A stretch of 64,000 bases of DNA, taken from positions 1,240,001 through 1,304,000 of the forward strand of contig NZ_CP087585.1 of assembly GCF_022200785.1 (NCBI RefSeq). The letters are read 5' to 3'. Source of the DNA: Pedobacter mucosus (GTDB taxonomy: Bacteria > Bacteroidota > Bacteroidia > Sphingobacteriales > Sphingobacteriaceae). Positions 37,197-47,008 of this stretch are shown here, piece by piece. Position numbers and translations under genes: made by a program. The first letter of the stretch is position 1, and each line of letters begins with the position of its first letter. The notes beneath the pieces are model-generated. The model was not told the origin of the DNA. It did not search any database and saw only the letters and a program-made list of their open reading frames with translations.

Positions 37197-38750
37197 ATGA
37201 AACACAAGATTAAATACACCGTAATTTTGCTTACTATTTTTGTAAGCATCTTTGGATCTTCCTGCAAAAAGTGGCTCGATTTGCAACCTCAGGATGGCTT
37301 AATCAGACAGGAATATTGGAAAACCAAAGAGCAACTTGATGCTGCTGTAATGGGTTGTTATGCTTCTCTTTTAGGAGGCAGCACGATTCCATTGGCCAAA
37401 TATCTTTTCATTTGGGGAGAACTTCGTGGTGATATGGTTGTACCTGGTTTGGATCTTTTATCAGATGATGATGAATCCAAATTAACAGGTATCCAAAGAG
37501 ATGAATTTGATATTATAAATACCCAAATAGCCTCAACAAATACTTTAGTTAATTGGGAAGCGCTTTATAAAACCATTAATTATTGTAATACGGTAATAAA
37601 GTTTGCACCTGATGTAATTACGAATGATAAAACTTTAACTCAAACCAACTTAAATGCATATTTAGCGGAGGCACATGCGCTAAGGGGATTAATGTATTTT
37701 TATTTGCTTCGATCATTTGGCGAAGTGCCTCTTAAATTAGAACCAACTTATAATGATTCTCAAATTGGTCCAATTAAGAAAAGTACTCAACAAGAAATTT
37801 ACCTTCAAATTATTACCGATTTAACTTTCGGTGCAGAAAATGGCCAGGTAACTTTTGGAAACATGATAGAGGATCGCGGTAGGATAACCAAGTTTACGGC
37901 TTATACTGCCTTGGCTGATGCTTATTTATGGATGGAAGATTATCAAAAATGCATTGATGCTTGCAACAAGGTTATAGAATCTGGCAAATACCAACTTTTA
38001 CCAGTTGGCACACCTCAATCTAATTTTTATAATAATGTGTATCTGGAAGGAAACTCTGTTGAAAGCATTTTTGAATTTCAATTTGATAAGCAAAAATTAA
38101 ATCCTTTTGCACCAATGTTTGGCTTAACAGGAAGAGAATTTAGAGCGGCCGACTGGGTTGCGGAAGGTGGTCTTTTCGGGACTGATGCTTTAAATACGTT
38201 TAATCGTGATATTAGAGGAAATGGCACTTCAATGCTGGAATCTAACTCTTCAATAAGTAAATACACTTATTTACGAACATCCGTTACCTCTTATTCGCAT
38301 TGGTTTGTTTATCGCTTTGCAGATGTTTTATTGATGAAAGCCGAGGCTTTGACATGGCTTTCTCCAGGCAATACAAATAATGGAAATAGTGCTATCGAAC
38401 TGGTAAATAGGGTTAGAACTGCAAGACATGCTTTGAGTTATGTAGCTGATAAAACAATCGATAATCCAGATCCTTCAAATACAGAAAATGTTTCCATATA
38501 CGTGTTCGAGGAACGTGCCCGTGAATTTGCTTTTGAAGGAAAGCGCTGGTATGATATTTTACGCAATGCAAAGAGAAACAATTATGCAAACGAAAAAATA
38601 TTGTTAAATATTGTTTCGGCAAGCGCTCAGCCAAGCAAGCAGCAAACAGTAATCAATAAATATAAAGATCATAGGAGTCATTACTTCCCGATTTATTCAT
38701 ATGAGTTGCAAACCAACAAGGCTTTGCTACAAAACCCATTTTATCAATAA
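37197..38750 (+). CDS. SusD/RagB-type surface lipoprotein (first copy)
   Basis: A 517-residue glycan-binding lid for the preceding SusC. The signal ends at a lipobox (IFGSSC) followed by KKWLDLQPQDGLIRQEYWKT. The TPR-like helical core is visible (LAEAHALRGLMYFYLLRSFGEVPL, split by normal spacing; TAYTALADAYLWMEDYQKC) and the C-terminal segment EERAREFAFEGKRWYDILR is diagnostic. It starts 10 bp after susC and ends 19 bp before the next FAS1 gene, so the genes form one operon. Ligand is inferred from the pectinase context. Confidence 0.95.
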   Translation: MKHKIKYTVILLTIFVSIFGSSCKKWLDLQPQDGLIRQEYWKTKEQLDAAVMGCYASLLGGSTIPLAKYLFIWGELRGDMVVPGLDLLSDDDESKLTGIQRDEFDIINTQIASTNTLVNWEALYKTINYCNTVIKFAPDVITNDKTLTQTNLNAYLAEAHALRGLMYFYLLRSFGEVPLKLEPTYNDSQIGPIKKSTQQEIYLQIITDLTFGAENGQVTFGNMIEDRGRITKFTAYTALADAYLWMEDYQKCIDACNKVIESGKYQLLPVGTPQSNFYNNVYLEGNSVESIFEFQFDKQKLNPFAPMFGLTGREFRAADWVAEGGLFGTDALNTFNRDIRGNGTSMLESNSSISKYTYLRTSVTSYSHWFVYRFADVLLMKAEALTWLSPGNTNNGNSAIELVNRVRTARHALSYVADKTIDNPDPSNTENVSIYVFEERAREFAFEGKRWYDILRNAKRNNYANEKILLNIVSASAQPSKQQTVINKYKDHRSHYFPIYSYELQTNKALLQNPFYQ

Positions 38751-38769
38751 TCACTAACCAAAAAAAGTT

Positions 38770-40509
38770 ATGAAAAGGAACGTGAAATTTATGCTGCTTG
38801 GTATCTGCAGCACACTGATTTGCCTAATGGCTTGTCGGAAAAATAGTTTAGTCTTGAGTACTTCGAAAGTCGTAAACATGACGCAGTATTTAATAAATAA
38901 TCCGACAGAGTTTTCTGAACTCAACAAAATTTTAGAGCGTTCAGAAACGGCATCATTTTTAAACGCCTATGGATCTTATACCTTTTTTGCGCCAACTAAT
39001 ACAGCCATCAAAGCCTATTTGCAAGAGAAAGGTAAAGCCACGATTGATGATATTAGTCCGGCAGATTGGAAAAGTTTTGTCCGCTTCCACCTGTTGGAAG
39101 ATTCAATTCCAACTTCGCAATTTACAGATGGGAAATTGTTTCAGCTTACCATGTTTGGTCAGTACCTGACCACCGCATCAGAAAATCTTGCAGGCGTAAC
39201 AAAAATCAGAATCAATAAACAAGCAAATATTTTAAACGCGAATATTTCTGTAGGAAATGGTTTAATTCATAGTGTAGATCACGTTTTAATGCCTGCTACT
39301 TTAAGTGTAGCACAAACGATAGCAGCGAACCCTGATTATTCAATTTTTACGCAGGCTTTAAAAGAAAGTGGCATTTTCGAAAGCCTTAATATTTCGCCAG
39401 CAGATAATCCAATTATAAATAAAAAGTGGTTAACGGTTATTCCAGAAACTGATGCAATGTTTAAAAAGGCTGGTATTAATAATTATGTTCAGCTTAAAGA
39501 GAAATATTCTAATACGGGCAATCCAAAGTTATTAACCGATAGTTTACACCTATTTTTGGATTATCATATTTTATATGATGCCAAATATTTAGCTGATATT
39601 ATTACTTCTACTGCACATAATACGCTTGCACCTCTTGAAGTTTTGACAGCTAAATTAGTTGGAGAAACGGTATTAATGAATTATGATACCTTTAATGGCA
39701 TACATGAAGAAGGTTTTTCATTGGTTAGGGAAAAAAGTGATGTAACCGCAATTAATGGCGTTGTACATCAGCCATCGGCTCATTTTTCTATAAAGTTAAG
39801 GGCACCGTTTAGGGTTGATTTCGATGTAGCCACTTTTCCGGAAATCATGAAAAATACTGAGTACTATAAAAAGCTTTCGTATGAATTTACACCTGAAGAA
39901 ACTGCAGCCTTAACAGAAATTAAATTTTCAGGAACTGAAAAAGGTTTCATCTATCGTCAAGGTAGTGCCGGAACTTCAAAAACCTCACTCAATGGTGATA
40001 TTTTGGTTGTGCCTTTGGCAACTGGTGGCGCATCAGATCGATCAGAATGGGTAGAATTTAGAACTCCTCTACTTATCAAAGGAAAATATAAAGTTTGGGT
40101 TGGCTATTATACTCAGGCACAATCTACCAATACAACAACCGAAATTCAAGCATTAATTGGTGCCGACGGTTCCGTAGATCGTACACCTTTATCGAACGCA
40201 AGAACTTTAAATTTTACGGTTAAACGCCCAGGAATTAACAAGACAGTTAACGGAGTTTCTGTTATAGATGTTGAAGCTGAAGAGGCGATCGGTTTCAAAA
40301 CCTATATGGCGAATACAGCTGGTGCTCAGGTTTCTAAAATGATGGGCATTGCAGATTTATCTACAACCGGACGCTATTGGTTAAGATTTAAAGCCATAAA
40401 TGGTTCACAAACCACTAACAATATCGACTTGATACAATTTATTCCGATAAACGATGATCAGCAATATTGGAAATACAATCCAGATGGAACGAAGATTTTG
40501 AAGCCGTAA
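38770..40509 (+). CDS. FAS1-domain lipoprotein with C-terminal beta-sandwich-like region
   Basis: A 579-residue lipoprotein (MKRNVKFMLLGICSTLICLM then AC lipobox). Two FAS1 modules: about residues 35-175 (YGSYTFFAPTNTAIKAYLQ; closing GLIHSVDHVLMP) and about 180-365 (LTVIPETDAMFKKAG; closing INGVVHQPSA). Residues about 370-579 are beta-rich with GKYKVWVGYY and GRYWLRFKAIN, resembling a carbohydrate-binding jelly roll or the tail domain seen after FAS1 in other Bacteroidota lipoproteins; I cannot name it with certainty. Sits between the two SusCD pairs, so it may extend the glycan-capturing surface. Confidence 0.83.
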   Translation: MKRNVKFMLLGICSTLICLMACRKNSLVLSTSKVVNMTQYLINNPTEFSELNKILERSETASFLNAYGSYTFFAPTNTAIKAYLQEKGKATIDDISPADWKSFVRFHLLEDSIPTSQFTDGKLFQLTMFGQYLTTASENLAGVTKIRINKQANILNANISVGNGLIHSVDHVLMPATLSVAQTIAANPDYSIFTQALKESGIFESLNISPADNPIINKKWLTVIPETDAMFKKAGINNYVQLKEKYSNTGNPKLLTDSLHLFLDYHILYDAKYLADIITSTAHNTLAPLEVLTAKLVGETVLMNYDTFNGIHEEGFSLVREKSDVTAINGVVHQPSAHFSIKLRAPFRVDFDVATFPEIMKNTEYYKKLSYEFTPEETAALTEIKFSGTEKGFIYRQGSAGTSKTSLNGDILVVPLATGGASDRSEWVEFRTPLLIKGKYKVWVGYYTQAQSTNTTTEIQALIGADGSVDRTPLSNARTLNFTVKRPGINKTVNGVSVIDVEAEEAIGFKTYMANTAGAQVSKMMGIADLSTTGRYWLRFKAINGSQTTNNIDLIQFIPINDDQQYWKYNPDGTKILKP

Positions 40510-40555
40510 AGTCAATTTTAACTGATGAAATTTAATAATATATACTAGCGTAGAA

Positions 40556-42058
40556 ATGACCAAATTTAAAATTAAACATCTTGTTTTGGGTTTTTTGCTA
40601 TCCACAATTGTCTTTGTAGGTTGTAAAAAAGCATGGGAAGAACATAATGCAATAGATACACCAAGGCTAAATTTAACCTTATTTGAACAAATAAGTGGTG
40701 AACCTGGATTAAGTACTTTCACCGCTTATTTGGTAAAAACGGGTTATGATAAAGTTTTAGGTTCATCAAAATCATTTACCGTATGGGCGCCTAATAATGA
40801 TGCTTTAAAAAATATTGATGCAACAATACTTAATGATACCGCTGTCTTAAAGCGCTTTGTGGGCAATCATATAACCAATCAAAGTTATTTTACTTCAGCT
40901 CCAAAACCATCTTTGGTTATTAGAATGATGAATGGTAAAAACACCATTTTTACTAAAACAACATTCGAACAATCAGCGATAACCAGTGCCGATGTTTATG
41001 TAAAAAACGGTGTACTACATGTGGTAAATGCCGCTGCTACGCCAAAACCAAATGCTTGGGAATATTTGCAAACTTTAGGCATTGCATCTGCTCAAAAAGA
41101 CTTTATTAAAGGGTTGGAGTTTATAGACATAGATACCAGTAGAGGTGTGTTGCTGTATAAAGATCCGGTAACTCAAAAAGGTGTTTATCAGGAAGGTTCT
41201 ACATTTAAGGTGTCTAGAAACAAATACTTTCAGCGTGTTGCCAACATAAGTAGTGAAGATAGTCTGGTTACTTATATTATTCTAAACAATACAGTTTTTC
41301 AAACGGAAAAAAATAAACTTGCCGCTTTTAATAAAAATATTGATCCTTTAAAAGCAGATACACTTGCAAAATGGAGTGTAGTAAAAGATTTGGTTGTAAA
41401 TAAAGTTTATAACATAAATGAGTTGCCAGATTCTATGACCACTGTAACTGGCGTAAAAATCCACATCGATAAAAATGCAATTGTAGAAACCCGTTTATTA
41501 AGCAACGGTATTGCTTATGTGGTTAATAATATTGGCTATAAAGTAATGGAAAATAAAATTCCAACGCTTATTATCCAAGGCGAATTTCCTGATTCACTTC
41601 GTTCATCATCTGCTCCAATTGCTAGGATTAAAGAAGATCCTAATGGTAAGCGATTTACAGATTTTCAAACTGGAAGTATAACCTCAAGTCCAAGTCCGCT
41701 TAATTATTTCAGGTACAAAACCAATGCTAATTCTGTAAAATACGAAGTGTATTTAAGGGCAATAAACGACATACTAACCACATCTGTATCCGTAAAAATT
41801 GATTTTAATAGCAATAAAGGTTTCGGGGATATTATTAATCCTTTACCAACTGTTGGTTACTATGCTATTCCGTCTATTTTGGGTTTAAGTCAAATAAGTC
41901 AGGCTTATAGAGATGCTTACAGAGAAGTTTACATGGGTACCTACACTGCAGAAAATTATGGCGATTTGTACCTTTTTCTGGCATCTTCTCTAGGGGCTTC
42001 CGCTACAGCGCCTACCGCACTAACAATAGATTACATTAAGTTAAAACCAGTTAATTAA
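40556..42058 (+). CDS. FAS1-domain lipoprotein
   Basis: A 500-residue lipoprotein (lipobox FVGC after MTKFKIKHLVLGFLLSTIV). The first FAS1 module is about residues 40-165 (GSSKSFTVWAPNNDALKNID; closing GVLHVVNAAATP) and a second, more divergent one about 165-320 (closing NGIAYVVNN). The C-terminal about 180 residues (GDLYLFLASSLG near the end) are beta-rich and similar in layout to the tail of the preceding FAS1 protein. Signals and context point to a surface-exposed glycan-capturing or scaffolding role, inferred. It is 46 bp after the previous FAS1 gene and 16 bp before the second susC. Confidence 0.82.
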   Translation: MTKFKIKHLVLGFLLSTIVFVGCKKAWEEHNAIDTPRLNLTLFEQISGEPGLSTFTAYLVKTGYDKVLGSSKSFTVWAPNNDALKNIDATILNDTAVLKRFVGNHITNQSYFTSAPKPSLVIRMMNGKNTIFTKTTFEQSAITSADVYVKNGVLHVVNAAATPKPNAWEYLQTLGIASAQKDFIKGLEFIDIDTSRGVLLYKDPVTQKGVYQEGSTFKVSRNKYFQRVANISSEDSLVTYIILNNTVFQTEKNKLAAFNKNIDPLKADTLAKWSVVKDLVVNKVYNINELPDSMTTVTGVKIHIDKNAIVETRLLSNGIAYVVNNIGYKVMENKIPTLIIQGEFPDSLRSSSAPIARIKEDPNGKRFTDFQTGSITSSPSPLNYFRYKTNANSVKYEVYLRAINDILTTSVSVKIDFNSNKGFGDIINPLPTVGYYAIPSILGLSQISQAYRDAYREVYMGTYTAENYGDLYLFLASSLGASATAPTALTIDYIKLKPVN

Positions 42059-42074
42059 GCCATCAAAAGAATTT

Positions 42075-45000
42075 ATGCATATAGATATAAAAACAGTATT
42101 TGTCCGATCCGTTTATTGCCTGCTGTTTGTTGCGTTTGCCTTTTCTGCTAAAGCTCAGGAAAACAATAAAGTAATTAAAATTCAAATTAAAGGGGTTATT
42201 ACTGAGGCTGCTACAGGAAAACCGCTTCCAGGTATTGGTGTTAGTGTAAGCGGTTTTTCAGCAGCTTTGAGTGATGAAAAAGGTAATTTTTTAATTACTG
42301 TTCCTGATGATCACAGCGTTTTAGTTATCTCTGGTCAAGGCTATCAGTCTAAAGAAGAGGCGATAAAAGGAAGAAAAAATATTGAAATTTCATTATATGA
42401 AGAAAGTTATACTTCGCAATTTGATGCCGTTGTGTTGCCATTTGGTACAGTTTCAAAAAATCGGACACCCTATGCAGTTTCTACTTTAAACACCAATGGA
42501 AGCTGGAACCGAAGCAACGAAACACCTGATTCATATTTACAAGGACAAATGGCAGGTTTGGAAGCCGTAAGAAGATCTGGAACACCCGATATTGGTGCAG
42601 ATTTATTTTTAAGAGGCTATAATTCTTTATATGCCGCCTCTCAGCCATTGGTTATTGTAGATGGTGTTATATATGATTACAATACCTACGGAAGTTCAGT
42701 TATCGCTGGTCATCAAACTAATCACTTGGCTGATATTGATATAAAGGATATTGATAACATTACTTTAATAAAAGATGGTGCTTCAATATATGGTACCAGA
42801 GGTGCAAATGGTGTTCTGATTATAACCACGGGTAGGGCAAAAGATGTAGCCACAAGGTTGGATTTTGCAGCTTATGGGGGTTATAATAGTAAACCTTCGC
42901 CTTTGCCGGTGATGAAAGCGGATGATTATCGGATTTTACTTTCTGATTTGCTTAAAACGCGTCCGGGTACTACAGATGCAATAATTCAGGCTGAGCCTTA
43001 TATGAATGATAATCAAAATCCTGATTATCACACTTACCATCAAAATACAAATTGGCAAGATGAAGTTACTGGAAACAGCATAAGCCAAAATTACTATATG
43101 AAAGTAACCGGAGGTGATGATATTGCCACCTATTCCTTATCATTAGGGTATTTAAACAACGAAGGAATTACAAATTTCACAAATTTAACGCGTTACCAAA
43201 CAAGGTTTAATGCCAATTTTAATCTATCATCAAAACTTACTGCACAAGCTAATTTGGCTTTTACCCGAAGTGAACAAAGTTTAAAAGACCAAGGGCAATC
43301 TTACACCACAAATCCTTTGTATTTAGCTTTGGTAAAAGCACCATTTTTATCGCCAAACGAGCTTTCTGCCGATGGCTTTTCATCTCCAAATTTTTCTGAC
43401 ACAGATATATTCGGATTGAGTAATCCTGTTGTTGCGGCATCAAAAATTCAGGCTTTAAACCGCAATTATAGATTCGCAGGATCATTAGGTTTCAATTATA
43501 GCATCAGCAAAGCGTTTAAGGCAAATGCGATTATCGGCATAACTTATGATAAAATTAGAGAAAATTATTTCAGACCTGAATTAGGGATTTCGCCTACTCA
43601 ACTTGCTACGGCTGTTGGCTATAATAAAGTTGCGGTTGGGGTACAACGTTTGTTCGCTTTGAATACGGATACTTGGTTATCTTATAATCGCCCATTAACT
43701 AAATCTAGTAAATTGGATGCGAATATAGGTTTCAGGTATCAATCTAGTAAAGCAGAGCTTGATAGTGGAACTGGCTTTAACACCGCCAGTGATGATTTTG
43801 TAACGCTTGGTAGTACACAAAATACCCTTAGGATTGTTGGTGGCTCTTTAGGTAAATGGAACTGGCTTAACACTTATTTCAATTTGAATTATGAAGCCAA
43901 TAACAAATATTTTTTATCCTTTAATGTTGCTTCTGATGCTTCATCTCGTTTTGGCAAAGATATTCAAGGTGTAGCCACGATAAATGGAGTAAAAATGTCT
44001 GTTCTACCATCACTGGCAGCTTCATGGCTGATCTCTTCTGAAGATTTTTTACAGCATAATAATTTAATTGAACTGTTAAAACTTCGTGCCAGTTATGGAT
44101 TAACAGGTAATGACGACATCGGAAATTATAGTGCAAAATCTTATTACGTGTCGCAAAACTTTTTAGGCAGACAAGGATTAGTGAGGGGGAATATTGGTAA
44201 TACAGGTTTAAAGTGGGAAACCAATGCAAAATTAAACGTAGGTATTGATGCTGCTTTGTTTAAAGAACGACTAAATATATCTGTTGATGTTTACCAAAAT
44301 AAAATTTCAGACTTATTAATTTATGAGCCGTTAAACATTTCAACTGGAATTTCTTATGCTCTAAGTAACGCCGGAGATATGAATAATAAGGGATTTGAAC
44401 TGGCTGTTAACGGTCGTATTATTAATAAAAAATCTATTAAATGGGATATGGGCTTTACATATTCCATGAACAGAAATAAAATCACTGCTTTGGGTGGCGA
44501 TAATAATCTTATCACTAATTATAGCGGCGCAACGTTGATTACGCAAATTGGCAATGCAGCAAATATTTTTTATGGGTATAAAACCAACGGAGTTTATGAA
44601 TCTGCTACTGCTGCGGCAAATAGTGGCTTGCTAAATAAAACACCAGATGGCGCTTTTATTCCTTTTCAAGGCGGAGACATGAAATTCATAGATCAAAATG
44701 GCGATAATATTATTGACGAAAATGATAAAAGACAGATTGGGAATCCAAATCCTGATTTTATTGGATCTTATAGTAATAAGCTGGTTTATAAACGTTTCAC
44801 CTTAAATGCGCTCTTCACTTTTAGTTATGGAAATGATATTTATAACGGCACCCGAGCGATGTTAGAAAATATTTCTGGATATAACAATCAAACCTTAGCC
44901 ATTAACAAGAGATGGAAAACCGACGGACAAATAACATCAATCCCACGAGCTTCGTGGGGAGATCCGTCAGGTAATGCAAGGTTTTCCGATCGCTGGATCG

Positions 45001-45239
45001 AAGATGGAAGCTACCTAAAATTAAGAACGATAGCAGTAAGTTATGATGTGCCATTGAAGGTAACTTTTTTAAGATCGGCAACCGTTTATGCTACTGCAAA
45101 CAACCTTTTTACAGTTACCAATTACCTTGGTTATGATCCTGAGTTTAGTGCGGGTAGTAGTGTATTTGCTAGAGGTGTAGACACAGGTTTAGAACCAGGT
45201 ACACGATCTATGCAATTGGGAATTAGATTAGGATTATAG
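42075..45239 (+). CDS. SusC/RagA-type TonB-dependent outer-membrane transporter (second copy)
   Basis: A 1054-residue outer-membrane receptor. Signal peptide to about residue 27 (FAFSAKAQ), CarboxypepD-regulatory-like domain (IKGVITEAATGKPLPGIGV), plug (LQGQMAGLEAVRRSGTPD, then LFLRGYNSLYAASQPLVIVDG, LIKDGASIYGTRGANGVLII), and barrel, with the usual DQNGDNIIDENDKRQIG loop and C-terminal MQLGIRLGL. The plug linker (VVLPFGTVSKNRTPYAVSTL) is unlike the standard SusC form. Paired with the SusD gene 17 bp downstream. A second transporter in one locus usually means a second oligosaccharide size class or linkage; that is inference here. Confidence 0.95.
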   Translation: MHIDIKTVFVRSVYCLLFVAFAFSAKAQENNKVIKIQIKGVITEAATGKPLPGIGVSVSGFSAALSDEKGNFLITVPDDHSVLVISGQGYQSKEEAIKGRKNIEISLYEESYTSQFDAVVLPFGTVSKNRTPYAVSTLNTNGSWNRSNETPDSYLQGQMAGLEAVRRSGTPDIGADLFLRGYNSLYAASQPLVIVDGVIYDYNTYGSSVIAGHQTNHLADIDIKDIDNITLIKDGASIYGTRGANGVLIITTGRAKDVATRLDFAAYGGYNSKPSPLPVMKADDYRILLSDLLKTRPGTTDAIIQAEPYMNDNQNPDYHTYHQNTNWQDEVTGNSISQNYYMKVTGGDDIATYSLSLGYLNNEGITNFTNLTRYQTRFNANFNLSSKLTAQANLAFTRSEQSLKDQGQSYTTNPLYLALVKAPFLSPNELSADGFSSPNFSDTDIFGLSNPVVAASKIQALNRNYRFAGSLGFNYSISKAFKANAIIGITYDKIRENYFRPELGISPTQLATAVGYNKVAVGVQRLFALNTDTWLSYNRPLTKSSKLDANIGFRYQSSKAELDSGTGFNTASDDFVTLGSTQNTLRIVGGSLGKWNWLNTYFNLNYEANNKYFLSFNVASDASSRFGKDIQGVATINGVKMSVLPSLAASWLISSEDFLQHNNLIELLKLRASYGLTGNDDIGNYSAKSYYVSQNFLGRQGLVRGNIGNTGLKWETNAKLNVGIDAALFKERLNISVDVYQNKISDLLIYEPLNISTGISYALSNAGDMNNKGFELAVNGRIINKKSIKWDMGFTYSMNRNKITALGGDNNLITNYSGATLITQIGNAANIFYGYKTNGVYESATAAANSGLLNKTPDGAFIPFQGGDMKFIDQNGDNIIDENDKRQIGNPNPDFIGSYSNKLVYKRFTLNALFTFSYGNDIYNGTRAMLENISGYNNQTLAINKRWKTDGQITSIPRASWGDPSGNARFSDRWIEDGSYLKLRTIAVSYDVPLKVTFLRSATVYATANNLFTVTNYLGYDPEFSAGSSVFARGVDTGLEPGTRSMQLGIRLGL

Positions 45240-45256
45240 TATTTAAAAGAAAAAAC

Positions 45257-46975
45257 ATGTATATGAATAAAAATATATCCTCTGCTTTTACAAAATTTAT
45301 ATTGCTTTCGCTTGGCATATGCACTTTACTTTCTTGTAAAAAAGCATTCGATTTACAAACTGAAGATGCCTTAGAAGCATCACAAACTTACCGGAATGTA
45401 TATGATGCAGATGCTGCAATTTTAGGTATCTACGGAAAGTTTGTTGGTTTGGCCGATAAATACATCTTATTAAATGAATTAAGAGCCGATTTGCTTGATG
45501 TAACGCCAAATGCCAATGCTTATTTAAAGCAATTAGGAACACAAACCGTTGCTGCAGATAACCCTTACGCAGATCCAAAACCTTTTTACGAAGTAATTCT
45601 AAATTGTAATGATGCGCTTAAAAATTTTAATATAATGCGTCAGAACAAGTTATTAGATAATAATCAATACTATCAGCGCTATACTGATATTTTATTTTTA
45701 CGCAGTTGGTTGTATTTACAGCTTGGCATTCACTATGGAAGTGTTCCATATGTAACTGATGCGCTTTCGAATATTGAAGATCTAAAGGATGAAAGTAAAT
45801 TCCGGAAAATAACTTTTGAAGAATTATTAAGTAAATTAATTTCAGAAACCGAGGCTACACCAAAAGAGTTCCTCAACCAAAATACTTCATCTTCGAGTCC
45901 GACGCTTATTTTACCAATGGAAACATATGTGATTAAGGATGGCGTTTTTAAGTTTTTTATACAGAGGCGTTCCCTTTTAGGTGATTTAAATTTATGGAAA
46001 GGCGATTACTTAAAAGCGGCAAGCTACTATAAAGATGTAATAGAAACCGGTACCAATCAAAGTACAAATGCTGATCAACAAGTGGATGTATTTGACACCT
46101 ATCGTGTTTCTGACGATAATTCTGCTGATCATTCGTTAAAAACGACTGCGGTTATAAACCCTTGGACAAATATTTTTGCCGCTCCATTGGCAGATCGTAT
46201 TGCCAATTGGGAAAGGATGTGGACACTTCCGCTGAATGGAAATTTTGCTCCAGGAAATTCGTTGCTTTCCATGTTTTCTGTATCCTCAAATTACTTGGTA
46301 AAACCTTCAGCATTATCTATTAATAATTGGAACGCACAAATTAGAACCGACGGAAGTTTGACAGATAGAAGAGGTTTAAATATGTCATATCGATTAAACA
46401 CCAATCAGCCTGAAGTTTTAAAATTCACTCAAAATTATAATTCCATTTTACCTTTTGAAAAAACAGGAATTTGGATAGTTTATAGAGCTGCGATTTTACA
46501 GATGCGTTATGCGGAAGCAGCAAATAGATTGGATAGAAGCGTTTTAGCCGGCGCTTTAATTAATAACGGAATTTGGGGAACGTTTACAACAAAATCTACT
46601 TATAATGGCGTAGCCGATACTTATCCATTTAATTTTGATGGAACCAATACTGGGGCTTTTAGAGGCAACTGGTATAGAAATTCGGGCATAAGGGGTAGGG
46701 CTGTTAACCAAAATGTATTAATAAATCAGGCAAATATTGTTGTTGATACCGAGGATAAAATTATACAGGAGGAAGCTCTTGAAACGGCTTATGAAGGTTA
46801 TCGCTGGCAAGATTTGTTAAGGGTTGCTCTTCGCAGACAAACAACAGATCCAAATTATTTAGCCAATAAAATTGCAGCCAAATTCGAAGCTGCCGGCGAT
46901 TTTTCGTCAGCATCGACTGCCAGATCCCGTTTGGCTGATAAAAACAATTGGTATTTACCTTTCAAATTAAAATAA
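45257..46975 (+). CDS. SusD/RagB-type surface lipoprotein (second copy)
   Basis: A 572-residue lipoprotein with lipobox TLLSC after MYMNKNISSAFTKFILLSLG, followed by KKAFDLQTEDALEASQTYRN. The SusD helical core appears in TDILFLRSWLYLQLGIHYGSVPY and the C-terminal diagnostic segment is EEALETAYEGYRWQDLLRVAL. It is somewhat longer than the first copy, with a distinct middle portion, so the two lids probably bind different glycan features. Two ATGs (45257 and 45263) are possible starts. A 33-bp gap separates it from the pectate lyase gene. Confidence 0.93.
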   Translation: MYMNKNISSAFTKFILLSLGICTLLSCKKAFDLQTEDALEASQTYRNVYDADAAILGIYGKFVGLADKYILLNELRADLLDVTPNANAYLKQLGTQTVAADNPYADPKPFYEVILNCNDALKNFNIMRQNKLLDNNQYYQRYTDILFLRSWLYLQLGIHYGSVPYVTDALSNIEDLKDESKFRKITFEELLSKLISETEATPKEFLNQNTSSSSPTLILPMETYVIKDGVFKFFIQRRSLLGDLNLWKGDYLKAASYYKDVIETGTNQSTNADQQVDVFDTYRVSDDNSADHSLKTTAVINPWTNIFAAPLADRIANWERMWTLPLNGNFAPGNSLLSMFSVSSNYLVKPSALSINNWNAQIRTDGSLTDRRGLNMSYRLNTNQPEVLKFTQNYNSILPFEKTGIWIVYRAAILQMRYAEAANRLDRSVLAGALINNGIWGTFTTKSTYNGVADTYPFNFDGTNTGAFRGNWYRNSGIRGRAVNQNVLINQANIVVDTEDKIIQEEALETAYEGYRWQDLLRVALRRQTTDPNYLANKIAAKFEAAGDFSSASTARSRLADKNNWYLPFKLK

Positions 46976-47008
46976 TTTTAATTGCGCTCGTAACTTCAAT
47001 ATATTTAT

